Shown piece after piece: positions 21,140 through 32,811 of a DNA stretch of 64,000 bases; the stretch's first letter is position 1; every line of letters begins with the position of its first letter. Origin of the DNA: Voacanga thouarsii (lineage: Eukaryota; Streptophyta; Magnoliopsida; Gentianales; Apocynaceae). The notes under the pieces are model-generated. The model saw only the letters and a program-made list of their open reading frames with translations, was not told the origin of the DNA and did no database searches. The position numbers and the translations under genes were made by a program. The stretch lies in contig JANUWF010001161.1 of NCBI GenBank assembly GCA_026120185.1, positions 2,242,001 to 2,306,000 of the forward strand. The letters run 5' to 3'.

Positions 21140-22654
21140 TGTTAGGGATATACCCTAGACCCAATTTGTACTTATACTATTGTCGTTATGTATTGTGTAA
21201 TAATACGAGGCATTTTTTCCATGAATAGTGTATTTAGTTTTGTAATCATCAAGTACGTGACTTGATAAGTAAACCCTTATAATCAATATAATGACTATTC
21301 TTAAACTGTCCTTGATCGATTATTATTAGGTAAAAAATAATAAATTAAGATTAGTATATTTATGACTTAATGGCTATGTTTTACTGTTCATGGATATATG
21401 TGATATTAAGTCAAAACATAAATAAATGTTAGAAAACATTGTATTGGACATAACTCATTGTGAGAGTACTTCATAGAACATGTCATAAGTACTTTCTAAC
21501 CATAATGATATTAAAAGTCCTTCGACCTGAATTCATCATAGTTTTCTGCTTGATAAATTCTATATTTTGAGTTGTCTAAAGTTGTCTTTAATCATATAAT
21601 AAATTAGACAACTATTGGATATAGAATAAACCAGGGAGAGGAATATGATTGATAGTGAACAAATTTGTCCCTCTCAATTATGGGAGAAATATCCATAGGA
21701 CTCTTGATAAGTTAGACTGTTAAAATGCACGGTCGTGCTCAAATATATCAATTTGAAATATTGATATTATTTATTTGAACAGTCTACTATGAGATCAAGA
21801 AATAATTAATTAAGCTTAATAAGGATGACATATTCCATACCTTATGCTTAATCCGGATATCGTGTAATAAAAGGACTAAATATAAAGTTATGATTTGGTT
21901 CAAAGAGATCACTGATATTTATTTAACTTAGATGGTTATAATATTTTGTTAAAAACCGCTTATAACTTGTGGGCCATTTAAATGTAATTTGGGTACACTG
22001 CCAGTGTTAAATGAACCTATATGGTCACATAATAAGAGAACACGTTAGGTTATTTTTCAGGTGACCAAGTTTAATGAATCTGAAAATACGTCAAAGTTAG
22101 TCGAACCTAGAAAATTGACCGATATAATGCATCTGGAATATGTCCACATTTGATGTATCTGGATGATGTCCAGATTGTAAGAATCTGACTCGGTTAATTA
22201 ATTAATTAAATTACCGAGATAATGGCAGAATCTTATCATATCAGTTTTAAATTAATTTGAATTTAAAATAAAATATGATAAGATATTATTAGAGTTGGAC
22301 TCCAAGAGGTTCGGGTGATTTTAAAAGAAAACCCTAGCCGTCTTCTCAAGGGTGCTCTCTGTTAATATTTGTGCTTCTATTCACCAAAAAATTTAAGCCT
22401 CTCAAACCTTAGGCGCTAGCACTCCCGGGGTACCGAGTTGGTTTGTTGTGTGTATCTGATAGAGGGAGTTCGCACATTGCAGCGTCTGGTGATCGTTCAA
22501 GTTGCACGTACGACAGAAAATCAGAATCCAAAGATCTTGATTACGCCGAATAGAGGTAATTCTGTAATCCCTAGATCGTCTTAATTGTTTGACTTGAATC
22601 CTTGGAAGGGATTCGTGGATGTTTTTCGCGTCTAGAAATCCACAAATCCTAACA
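21140..22654 (+). mobile_element. Angela/BARE-type Ty1/copia solo LTR in D's LTR
   Basis: The 1515-bp block starts TGTTAGGGATATACCCTAG and ends CCTAACA. It has a perfect 5-bp target duplication ACACC (21135-21139 and 22655-22659). It is homologous to element E's LTR (54921-60354, opposite strand): the shared 3' end around GCACTCCCGGGGTACCGAG and the shared start GATAT(A/G)CCCTAGA are clear. There is no internal domain, so it is a solo LTR. Confidence 0.95.
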
Positions 22655-22782
22655 ACACCCTACTAAAAGTAATAGCAGAAGCATACTAACACCGGGTGTT
22701 GCCCCGTCCAGTTGTCCAGACAATGGGTCTTTATAACGCATAACTAATAGAATAAAATCAAGGCCCAGACTGGTACAACCAA

Positions 22783-22784
<2 letters not shown>

Positions 22785-22820
<36 letters not shown>
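22785..22820. repeat. (TA)n microsatellite
   Basis: Eighteen uninterrupted TA units within D's LTR. Confidence 0.95.
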
Positions 22821-22821
<1 letters not shown>

Positions 22822-24719
22822 CAGAGAGTCTCGTACAAGCATTCTCCATACTACAACAGTAATAAAATACATAAAGAGATGAGAGAGCGAAAGGACCTAA
22901 ACTGTTGTCACTATGGTATCGCCTTTTTATCCATAGGCCTGCTCGACTCTGGATCCTATAAAATAGTAAGATAAAAGACACATGTAAGTGATAAATCACT
23001 CAATGAGTCTCGTGTGTGCTAGTGCTTTATAAAACAGATAAAGTAAAGCAATGTCACATTTTTTGTCTCAAAGCCACAGAAATCAATTCTAAAACTCTCT
23101 AAAGAAGAGTTGTTCAGAACTCAATTATTTTTGGAAAACTGTGTTTTAATTTCAAATCACTGCCACAATTTTCAAAATTACAGGCACTTCTCCAATAGAA
23201 GATCGGCCTACATACAAAGCTTACAAGCTTTGCCTTTGGCACCACATCTCATTGAGCTTAGACCGCTGTCTACAGCACTCGACCATACGTCACCGAAAAG
23301 GTAAGTACACCGCAGCATACTACCAAGAATAAATAACAAGTATACTATAGCACACTAAGTGTACCACAGCACACTAAATCTTTTACTTGCCACTATAAGC
23401 CTGGAGTCCTAATCCTAACATCAATCATCATCAAGGTGGCAAGGAGTCAGACATTACCTAGTGCCCCAACCCGGCATTCAGCGAATGACTCACAAACAAC
23501 ATGCTCGCAGGCATAAGGAAATTGCCAAGTGCTAAACGACTAGCTAGGATGACTCATGTCAATATCATATCGCTCTGTTTGGAGTAAGACAATCCCCAAA
23601 ACTATCTAGGTTACTTGGGGTTGTCTATCTCTAACTTGAGTTAGTACAAAGATCAAAGTCCTTACTAAGTAGTCAACATTACCAATACCAACCCCTACTG
23701 ACTGATCACGCCAGAGGGTTATTTAATCCCGCAGGATTTCCAAATCAAACATTTTTTGGGCCAAAATATCATTTTTCAGAAATTGATCGCACTGATTTGC
23801 AAGTCAGATAATTGTTCCCATAGGCTCCTCAGGCTATTCAATTCATTTCATAGGCACACCAGGCTAATAAAATAGTTTTAGGATCAAAATGTTATTTTCC
23901 AAAAGTTATTCTCATGCCGAGAGATCATTTTCCAAAACCATTGCGAAACAAGGTGGAAAAGTTCTTTTTGCACATTAAAATAAGTTTGTAAGGGCTTCGG
24001 GGTCATTTCGCCTGTGCCCGACCTCAAAAGTCATCTCTAAAGGAATTCGGGTCATTTTATCCTTACTCGACTTGAAAAGAGTTCACAAAAGTTCGAATAA
24101 GGATATTTCGATTATTTACCGAATACCCAGTTCCAAAGGTTTTCACAAAACATTCCAATAAGGACATTTCGATCATTTACCAAATACCCAATTTCAAAAG
24201 GAACTTATTTCAAAAAATCCAGAATTCCAATCCTAAAAGAGGATTAAATTCAAGTTTCCAATCATGTTTTCATAAAATATTTCAATAAGGGTATTCTAGT
24301 CAATTTGTGAATACCCGATTTCTAAAAGTTACCATTTTTCAAAAATCCCAAGTAATTAATCCCAACCGAACTTAATTCACAAAATTCATGCTTTAATCAT
24401 CCATTAAGGTTTCCAAACTAATTATGATTTTCACTCAAGCCCAAAATGGCAAAAAATAAATCTTGCTCAGAAGAACCTTAAATATATCCAGGGATTTTCA
24501 AAACGGTGTAAAACATGACATTTTATGGAAAAATAAAGCATACTAGTTTTCAAAAGATTTTAGAAATCAAAAGGACTCACCTCGTGTCCTAAACAAGCTT
24601 TTACCGTTCATGCGTCGTTTGACTACCGTTCTCACTGTTTCCAACATACAGTTGGCCGTTTACTATTAAACCTACACTAAATATCATTTTTATGTTAAAT
24701 TGTGTTTAGTCGAAAAATG

Positions 24720-24811
24720 GCCGATGGTTAGCCGACGTACCCAACGAGCAGCCGATGTCTAGCTAACGTGCCCGACGATTAGCCAACACCCAACCGACGT
24801 TTTGCTGACAA
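24720..24811. repeat. 31-bp imperfect tandem repeat, CpG-containing
   Basis: Three units start with GCCGATGGTTAGCCGACG, GCCGATGTCTAGCTAACG and GCCAACACCC. They lie in D's LTR and are richer in GC and CpG than the flanks. Confidence 0.7.
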
Positions 24812-25606
24812 GGCTAACGGTTAAGGAAAACGTTCAACATTTGTTCACGCTGTTTTTTCATCGTTCATTCAATTCTTTCGTTTTCCCTTTTTCCATATCC
24901 TTCCTCCCTTCATGAACAAGGAATTAGCTTCATGTTTCTCATTCATTTCATTCCAAAATCACATAGTTATTCTTCCTTAAATTCATTCACTTTCCAACCA
25001 AATCTTGAAATTTCGTTACTTTGACACACAATTTTGTTTCATACATAACTTTCAATCAACAACTCCGATTTGGCTCTATGATATATCAAAATGACCGTAA
25101 GACTCTTAACTTTAATTTTATGTAAACCTTTTTCTGAGTCCTAGTTTCTGTGACACAATACAAGGCAAAAATAGTCCCAATAGTTTTGCTCCAATTCTAC
25201 TATTTATGTTATCCATTTCCTTTAACCTTTAACACCTTGAGAACATTAATTCATTTAATTTTCATTCAAATCATCTTTGTTCCTTTAATTTTCAAATTCC
25301 AATAACTCACAAGAGTCAGGCTTACTCAACATAAATTCACTTTTTTCAATCACAAGCTAGTATAATTCATTTCTTTCCAACCAAGTAACTTCTATTTTCA
25401 TTCTATTTTAATCATCATCTCATCAACCAAGATCAATCCTTCAAGCTACCATGAAAATTCAGTTCTTCATCACACAAAACACTATCCATAAATCTCCTAG
25501 GCAGCTATCATACATAAGCATATACAAAATTCATAAACAAAGTTCATAAACCCTAGCATTTGATCCAAAATCAAGGCATAAAAATCATGTTTTCATGTTA
25601 AAATTA

Positions 25607-26406
25607 GGGTAAAATATGTTAACCACCCTTGAACTTTCACAAATTTTTATTTCTACCATCAAACTTTAAAATATGTGATGTTAGCCCTCAAACTTTTGAA
25701 ACGCCTAAAAAATAGCCCTTTCAACAATAAAAACTCAAGTACAATACAAAATCATTAGATTTTTGCTCTCATTCCCCCAATTTTTATTTCTAAAATATTA
25801 TTCATCAACTTTAATCTCGCTCTCTTCTCTTCGAATTTCTTCATTTATCAACAATAATTTTAAGATCTAACTTCAAACCTTTTATGCAACTCAATAATCT
25901 TAAAATTACTCTTTCGCACTTTTTGGAATCTAATCATACAACAAAAATAATATATTTTACCCTTTAATAAACAAAACTAGGACTTAAAGATGAAGAAGAA
26001 AAAAAAATCGATTCAGTTATTAACGAATAATAATTTTCTTGGCATCTCTACAAAAAGGAAGAATAAATTTGAAAACAGAAATGAATTACAAAAAAAAAAA
26101 AAATCTAAAAGGAGAAGTGAGAGACACGCAAGTTGCAATAGTCTTTTCCTGTCATATATAGAAGTTATTTTGTAATAATTAGAAGGATGACACCACATTG
26201 TGAGAGTTGAATGAATGAAAATACCTATAAAATAGGTCATGTGGAAGTCATGTGATGAACTTCCGTGAGCACATAATGGTTTTAATTGATGGAAGGGTTA
26301 TTTTTTAGATATTTTAAAAGTTTGAGGGTTAAAATCACACATTTTAAAATTCGATGATAGAAATCAAAATTTGTGAAAGTTCAAAGGTGGTTAACATATT
26401 TTGCCC
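25607..26406. mobile_element. Mutator-like non-autonomous element (MULE/MITE), 800 bp
   Basis: Terminal inverted repeats of roughly 115 bp begin GGGTAAAATATGTTAACCAC on the left; the right end is the complement of GGGCAAAATATGTTAACCAC. The element is flanked by a perfect 9-bp duplication TTAAAATTA (25598-25606 and 26407-26415). A 9-bp duplication with long inverted repeats is the Mutator hallmark. The centre (25700-26250) has no transposase. Confidence 0.9.
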
Positions 26407-27295
26407 TTAAAATTAACATCAAAATAATCATCATTCACCCCACAACAACTTTAATTATAGCAAGGTGAGGTTTTACCTTGTATATAAGGCTATTTGGTGT
26501 GATTTTCTCTAAGAACTTCTCAAGAACTCACACACAACACCAAGAACACAAACTAGTATATTTTCTCTCTCTTTTTGCTAATTTCTTTGATTTCTTTTTC
26601 TCTTGTTTTTCCTTCCTTGTGGCTGCCAAAATTATGGCTGTGAAACAACCTTCCCACTGCCATTTTTCATCAAATTTTGGCCAAGAGAATTTAATTCAAT
26701 TAATTGTATGGTAACTAATATATACGTGTGTTCCAATTAAAAAATTACACACCATTTCACTTATTTTTCTTCCTCAAAATTTCATCTTCTTTTCTCTCTT
26801 ATGGCTGCCATTTTTCTTGCTGTTTTTCAGCCTCTCAACCACTTCTTTATGGTCAAAATATTGGCCAATTAAATTGTGTAAGACCTTAAGTAATTGGCCC
26901 CACAAATGATGTGTTCTAATCACAAAAATACACATAATTCTTTATTTATTTTGTAATTCTTTAACTCCATGTGTCTTGCATGAATTCTTTATGCAACCTC
27001 TTATAAATTGACACATGTTCATGGGCTACCAATCACAAAATGCCACACGCACCGTTTTTAATCGCGATTTTCTATTTTTTTCATAAATGACCAAAATCAT
27101 ATCCAAAACGGAAAAATATTTTATTTCACCATTCAACTCCAAAAATTCCATTCAATCTATTAGTAATACTTAAATTCTTCAATTCTATCTCAGTTTGGTC
27201 AAATTTGCGGTCAAAGTCATGTGCATGGTTTGGTCAAAAACGATAATCCGATAATGCCCCCAATAACCCGAATAACTTATTTTACACCAAAACGT

Positions 27296-27541
27296 AAATT
27301 TCATCACACTGATCAATTTCTGTTCACAACGTACCCCCAAATTCTTATTTTATTAATAGTAGTAGCCTTCTGAAAATTTAAAGTACGAGTAGAACAAATT
27401 CAATATTTACATCCAGGTCCCGACAAAATGTTATCATACCAAAATGTTCACTTCATTATACCAATCATCTTTTGTTCTGACCCAAACTCTCATCCTATTA
27501 CAAGTAGTAGCCATTCGAAGGTTAAAATACGGAGTATTACA
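27296..27541. repeat. Degenerate direct duplication at D's LTR start
   Basis: Blocks at about 27296-27395 and 27440-27541 share the order ATCA, TTCTGTTC / TTTGTTCTG, AGTAGTAGCC, and TAAAGTACGAGTA / TAAAATACGGAGTA. The second block contains the inferred LTR terminus. Confidence 0.5.
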
Positions 27542-27676
27542 ACGCATTGCTCAGAAAATGTGAAGATATCACATAGGACATAGTAAGAAAAGCCATGGGT
27601 ATTGGTAAAATATCAGGCAATGTGTAGGAATAGCTAAAAATTGGCTACCAAAACATATGCACAAATAGAAAAGAGA

Positions 27677-27713
27677 GGGGGTGGGGTGGGGGTGGGGGTG
27701 GGGGGGAGGGGGG
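27677..27713 (+). other. G-rich tract with quadruplex potential
   Basis: Consecutive runs of 3 to 7 G are separated by single T or A. They exceed the four-run requirement for an intramolecular G-quadruplex. No gene overlaps it. Confidence 0.7.
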
Positions 27714-27908
27714 AAGCTTATTTGATTGAGAAAAGGGTCTGGCAAGGAAGTGCTTAAAGGGTTGACACAAGAGAAATATAGGAGGGAATAAAAATAGGAG
27801 GGCCAATGTGAGAGAAGGCTAGTGTGATTGGTATGGCTGGCGCGATGGGTTTGCATAGAGAGAAAGTGAAAAGGAAAGGGAAATCGGGAAAAGAAGAAGG
27901 GGGAAAAA

Positions 27909-28198
27909 GACTAAGCATTGGACTTGGTTGGGAAATTTCTCTAGGGCCTGGATGCTATCACTAAGTGCTTGCAGATAGCGAAGGTTTAGTTACGGTATAA
28001 AAAAAGACTAAGTGTCAAGCCTAGTCCTCTAATTTTGCTAGGGCATCGATGCCATCGCTAAGCTCTTGCAGATAGTGAGAAGGCATGTCTACGATATTAA
28101 AAGGGACTAAGTGTTGGACTTAGTCTTCTAATTTTGCTAGGGCCTCCATATCGTTGTTAAGTTCTCGCAGATAACGAGGGTTTAGCTACAACATTAAA
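27909..28198. repeat. 98-bp tandem repeat, about three copies
   Basis: Units begin GACTAAG at 27909, 28006 and 28105, spaced 97 and 99 bp. Each contains GCTAGGGC, then CTAAG, a GCAGATA(G/A)CGA core and a TTAGCTAC-like end. The third unit stops at an AT-rich boundary. The GCGAGGG-like core recalls the subterminal repeats of the CACTA end at 37768. Confidence 0.8.
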
Positions 28199-28246
28199 TA
28201 ATATTCATTGCTTATAATACACATTTTATGGATAAAATTTATCCTC

Positions 28247-28251
<5 letters not shown>

Positions 28252-28319
<68 letters not shown>

Positions 28320-28440
28320 TGCTAAATTGTTTATATGCCCAATTGTAAGCATACCGGATTACAATTGACGCATAGATGTCTGATGGATGATTGGGTAAGA
28401 AAAAAAGGTCTCTCACTCGCGCGCGCGCACACACACACAC
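28252..28440. repeat. (GA)n and (CG)n(CA)n microsatellites
   Basis: (GA)32 spans 28252-28315. An alternating CG tract passes directly into a CA tract at 28418-28440, a purine-pyrimidine alternation of the kind that can adopt Z-DNA. Translations of these runs are low-complexity and not coding. Confidence 0.93.
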
Positions 28441-29775
28441 TTGCTTCTCTATATTTTTATAATTTAATTTTAGATAAATTTATGAAGTTAAATATTAATT
28501 TTTAGTCAGTTTCACGTAGGTTGTATGAAATTTTAGTATAATTGAATCCAATAGTAAATAATAAATTATTTATTAGATATGTTAATTGATAATAATTTTT
28601 TAAATTTTAAATATTTTTAATAAAAATATGTTATAAATTGAAAAAAACATAATAAAAATATTTAAGTTTACTTTAATTTTTACTTGTTAATATTAATTTA
28701 ATAAAAATTATTTAACAAAAGGTCAAGTATTATTTTCTTATTAAGTAAGTTGTATAATTAAAATGTATATATTAGAATCACTTATCACATATTGCATAAT
28801 TCTAGATCAATCAAATTTGTCAATTTTTACAGTGTTTGATTTAGCTGGTGATCAACACTGTGAATTATGTACATTAATCCTCAAATTCTCACTTTATTTT
28901 TTTTAAAATCTACATTAAACTTTTTTTTAAAACATCTAATATATTTCGACAAGATATTTATAGTATTTTAATTAGAGACAACACTTGAGTCGACACAGAT
29001 TGGGATTAAAACTTTTAATTGTGTCTTGCCTTCTAATGTTTCGACCCATTCTCGACTTATCTCTACAATAAGAAGAGGTAAGGATCCTTGTCTCGACCTA
29101 CTGTGGACAAAATCATTCCAATCTTTGACCCACCGTCACCAAGTGGGGAAATGAAGGCTTAGCAGGTTAGGAGGGAAAAAAATTTGATGCAATTTAAAAT
29201 CGAAAATAAATAGAAAAAATTAATACTAAAAAAATCAATAAATTTATAATTTTAGAAAAAAAATTATATTAAAACAATAAATTAAAGATAATAATTTATG
29301 AAAAATATAGTACAACTTAAAAAAATAAATCTTCCAATATAATTTAATTCTTTCAAAATTTAAGAAGACTTGTAAAAAAAATTAAATACAAATATTGTTT
29401 AATTTATACAATCAAACATTTTTCACGTTTTACTTTAAAAATAAAATATCAAATATTTTTATACCAAATTAAAATTTGAAAATAAAATATTAAATATTTG
29501 CATACCAATTTAAAATTTAAAATAATCTTAAAAATATTACTGCTCTCTTAAAATACATATTATTATATATATATTTGAAAATTTTTAAAAACATTTGGGT
29601 AGAGAAAGGGTTATATATATAGAGAGAGAGAATTGACGTATACTTATTTATATAATTACTATTGTATAACATGTATAGCTAATATACATATTTGCATATA
29701 CAATAATCACTACTAATTTATCAATATATTTATATACTATATAACTATATTAGATACATACATACATATATACTT

Positions 29776-29776
<1 letters not shown>
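28441..29776. other. Very AT-rich gene-free stretch
   Basis: No ORF, terminal repeat or domain was recognised. The sequence is dominated by A/T runs, apart from a less AT-rich patch near 28975-29165. Confidence 0.6.

Positions 29777-29821
<45 letters not shown>
29777..29821. repeat. (CA)n(TA)n microsatellite
   Basis: A short CA run is followed by about sixteen TA units. Confidence 0.9.
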
Positions 29822-29824
<3 letters not shown>

Positions 29825-30045
29825 CTCGGTTACTGGGTATATACACACACGTCTATTAGTTCGGTTACTGGGTATGCCCAAGTTCTATCGTCATCGTGTC
29901 CTTCCTTGCTACTCCTGTCTATAACTTTTTCGAGAAAAGATAGAATAAAACCATAGCAAGACTCAAAGCCGCCCAAGGATGATTTGTAGCCAGGCTGCTC
30001 GGGGTAGCTGGGTGCAGTCCAGTCCTGGCCAGGCACCAGCAAATT
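29820..30045. other. GC-richer insert of unknown origin
   Basis: About 225 bp of balanced composition lies between (TA)n and an AT-rich flank. The left side carries a 19-base motif, TAGCTCGGTTACTGGGTAT, repeated with one change 36 bases later. The minus strand is open for 70 codons (29830-30042) but matches no family I know. It could be an organellar-DNA insertion or an exon fragment; neither can be shown here. Confidence 0.3.
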
Positions 30046-30092
30046 AATTTAATTTAAATTGAAGATAAAAAATCTTTCAAACTAAATATTTA

Positions 30093-30349
30093 TTCTGTCC
30101 CTTAATATAAGTCGCTAGACTTAATTTCATATATATTAAGATTCTTAAAAATAAAGTAACTATATTTTTTCTTCCTAAAACATCCCTATTTAAACGTGTT
30201 AGAAATAAGAGAAGAGATGAGAGAGAAAAAGAAGAAAATAGAATAATAAATAAGAATAAAAAGATAAAAATAACTTCAAAATCGTTTTAAAAAGTCTTCC
30301 AACGACATAAAATTTGGGATTGACTACTTATATTAAAGGACAAAAAGAA
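30093..30349. mobile_element. Stowaway-like (Tc1/mariner) MITE
   Basis: The left end is TTCTGTCCCTTAATATAAGT. The right end, read in reverse complement, is TTCTTTTTGTCCTTTAATATAAGT, which gives imperfect terminal inverted repeats of about 20-24 bp. It is flanked by TA on both sides (30091-30092 and 30350-30351). The 257-bp length, AT-rich interior and GTCC-TTAATATAAGT terminus fit plant Stowaway elements. Confidence 0.72.
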
Positions 30350-30351
30350 TA

Positions 30352-31813
30352 TTATGTTGTAAGTAGTGCCAATAAATCCTTAATATTGTATTGTCATTTC
30401 TACCTGAACAACTCACAAAGTAAATCAGGAGATAATGAGTAAAGAAATTTCAACAAGTAAGATTTGGATTGTGCCTCGGTTATAATTTCTTGGAGTATAA
30501 ATCCCTTTTCCATGAAAGACACTAGACCTGAATAATGTTTAAAATTTGATAATATTCTATTTAATTTTATGAATATTAAATGTCTAATTTATTGAGTGTT
30601 GTATTGTCCATGGGAAGGTCACTTAAATGTAATTAAAAAAAAAAAAATCACATACATTTTCACTATAGTATTTTATAGTGTATTTAGCATAGTTTTATAT
30701 TTGTATTTTTATTTCCAATTCTACGATTTTTTGGTTGTCCTTCAAACAAAGTAATTGAAATTTGAAATGAATTCCAAATCAATTCTATAATTTCATAAAA
30801 GAAAGAAATTCTATGACTTCAAATTTATAATTTTAAAATTCTATCCAATTTTTAAAAACCGAGGATTCAACATTTCAAAATTCCATCCTTTCATATATTG
30901 GATGACTTTAAATTCGGCCGAAAATCATATTTATTACAACTCATGCGAGCTTCATCCCGGCCCCTCCCTACCTACATTCTATATACAATACCGACCTCGT
31001 TTAAAATTAAGTATCGTAATCTAGCATTAATGTTTTTGAGAAGTTGTAATTAATTTGTTGCTAGTAGGACCAAACCCTAGTGATTGATGAGGAAGGATTA
31101 GAAGAGGCAAAGTAAATACAGAAAATAAAATAGAGGTAAGACATCATTTATAATTACAAATAATTAAATTTAAGGCAGAGTAAATTCCTCTCACGTAAGA
31201 GCAAACCAAATTCTTTATCGGGTGAGTATTTGTTTCCCTTCCCGGAGGAGAGTTATAATAATTTATGAATTTAGAAATTATAATAAAAGTAGAATTGAAT
31301 AGTAATTTAATTTAATTTTAAATTTTTTTATCTAAATAAATTTTATTTTTGAAATCAGTAATCTACTAAAAAAATTGTTTATTATTTAATTTCTTTTTCA
31401 ATCCAAAAAAATTCTTTAGGGAAGAGTTGCAATTCAAATCCAGATATTAAATTGGGGGTGCTCACTAGTTCCATATCTATCCTATAATTCCACACCTACA
31501 TCTCTGGCAAGTTTTCTCACACGTTCATCCCTCCATTGGCAGGGACTAGAGGCTCCGGTGAATATGTCACCAAATTCTACACACTCAAAACCCACACCCC
31601 ACCCCTACCCCCACAAAAAAGAAAAAAAAAAATCCCCAAGATACAAAAGGGTATCAGATATTTCGGTCCAAAATTAGCAGAACAATCAGATCGATCCATC
31701 AAACGTCAATTACTACAATATATATAACCACACCAAAAAAAAAAAAAAAAAGTCAATAGGGTTTTGATTTACTCCAGTCGAATGGATGAACAGCAATTAT
31801 GATCATTGACCGG
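30352..31813. other. Gene-free stretch downstream of the host gene
   Basis: No domain or terminal repeat was recognised. It includes homopolymer A runs near 30633, 31618 and 31735. The right end would contain the 3' untranslated region of the minus-strand gene at 31814, but no polyadenylation site could be fixed. Confidence 0.5.
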
Positions 31814-32074
31814 TCACTTTGATGATGAGTTTTTCCTCTTCTCGTACTGAGCCTTCACCCACTTGATTCCACCGGCGGTCCCACTCTTCACTTTCTTCGC
31901 CCCAACCACCGCCGCCGCCTTAGCCTTATCAAATCCCGCTGACGCCACCGCCTTCACCTCATCCATCTTCTTCCGTCCGCCGCCCAGTGTAGCTGTCTTC
32001 TTCTTATCATTCCCCTCATCACCGTAACCGCCACTTCCCCATTGATCAGACCAACTCGGTGCGCTACTTGCCAT
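31814..32074 (-). CDS. Small plant-specific Lys/Ala-rich protein, 86 aa
   Basis: This is a single open frame from ATG (32072-32074) to TGA (31814-31816). The N-terminus MASSAPSWSDQWGSGGYG is Ser/Gly/Trp-rich. The middle is Lys/Ala-rich (MDEVKAVASAGFDKAKAAAVVGAKKVKSG) and probably helical. The end is basic (KWVKAQYEKRKNSSSK). No signal peptide or membrane span is visible. The start MASxAPxWSDQWG and the conserved GIKWVK block match, from memory, a family of short uncharacterised proteins found across land plants, so the start is well supported. Codon-level GC is clearly above the AT-rich surroundings. No function is established. The gene appears intact and is the only convincing host gene in the window. 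Confidence 0.85.
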   Translation of the reverse strand: MASSAPSWSDQWGSGGYGDEGNDKKKTATLGGGRKKMDEVKAVASAGFDKAKAAAVVGAKKVKSGTAGGIKWVKAQYEKRKNSSSK

Positions 32075-32169
32075 CGCTGTTTTCGTCGCCCGAAATTCTA
32101 CGATGGAAACAGAAAAAACAAAAGAAAAGGATAGAGAGAATCGGGTGGAAAGTCGGATACTGCTTGCGT

Positions 32170-32171
<2 letters not shown>

Positions 32172-32215
<44 letters not shown>
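32172..32215 (-). promoter_or_regulatory. (TA)n tract at core-promoter distance of the host gene
   Basis: About 22 TA units lie roughly 100 bp upstream of the minus-strand ATG at 32074. This is where a TATA box is expected; no separate TATA box was seen between the tract and the ATG. The promoter role is inferred. Confidence 0.45.
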
Positions 32216-32219
<4 letters not shown>

Positions 32220-32471
32220 TTATTTATATATATATTTATATATTCAAGTTGTCTGGTATACTTGAATAGGCAAATACTGCTAACGGGATTAGAATTCTAT
32301 TCGAAATGGAAAATTCTCACACAATTAGGTAAGTAAATAAATTGGATTGATCTTCTTCTCAATTGTGGTGCTACCCCTATTAGATAAGGATTAATGATAA
32401 TATATAACCATCGCTCAAAAGTATAATTTATCAAATAATAAGTAGAGTTAAAATAAATTTAGATAATATGC

Positions 32472-32811
32472 AAAAAATCACATATTTCAATGTATTAATA
32501 TTAAATATATATTTTTATTAATTAATTATAATTTTATATATAATTTTTATTTTTTAAAAAAAAATTATTTAACCATGTATCACCTTATGAAGCTTCCACG
32601 TGTCGTAATAGTATGTTTTATCTTCGATTTATATATATATATATATATATATAATATTTAAAGAATCACACGTTTTAATGTATTAATATTAAATACATAT
32701 ATATTTTATTAATTAATTTAATTAATTATGAATTTATATATAATTTTTATTTTTCTTTTAAAAAAATTATTTAACCACGTATCACCTTATGATATCTCTA
32801 CGTGTCGTAAT

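Larger units (their letters stand above)
18638..27541 (-). mobile_element. Element D: Ty3/gypsy chromovirus, minus strand, host of B
   Basis: Read leftwards from 27541 there is a long 5' LTR, primer site, accessory ORF, gag and protease. The element is then cut at 18638 by element B's LTR end. The remaining pol and 3' LTR must lie left of the window. Layout and protein sequences resemble element A. The LTR carries a copia solo LTR and a Mutator-like element. After subtracting those, its length is about 4.1 kb, close to A's 3.8 kb. Confidence 0.82.
21131..27541 (-). repeat. 5' LTR of element D with nested insertions
   Basis: In minus orientation it ends TGTTACA at 21131 and starts TGTAATACTCCG at 27541. 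The right boundary is inferred from that canonical start, and because the length minus the two nested insertions and their duplications (about 4080 bp) is close to A's LTR. The 22660-23750 part is the inverse of A's 7370-8440 region (shared ACTCACTGAG / CTCAATGAGTC and GCCACCTCGATG / CAAGGTGGCAAGG blocks). No coding sequence was recognised. Confidence 0.72.

Noticed and set aside
27542..28200. A second LTR of element D right of 27541
   Set aside because: D is on the minus strand, so its second LTR must lie to the left, outside the window.
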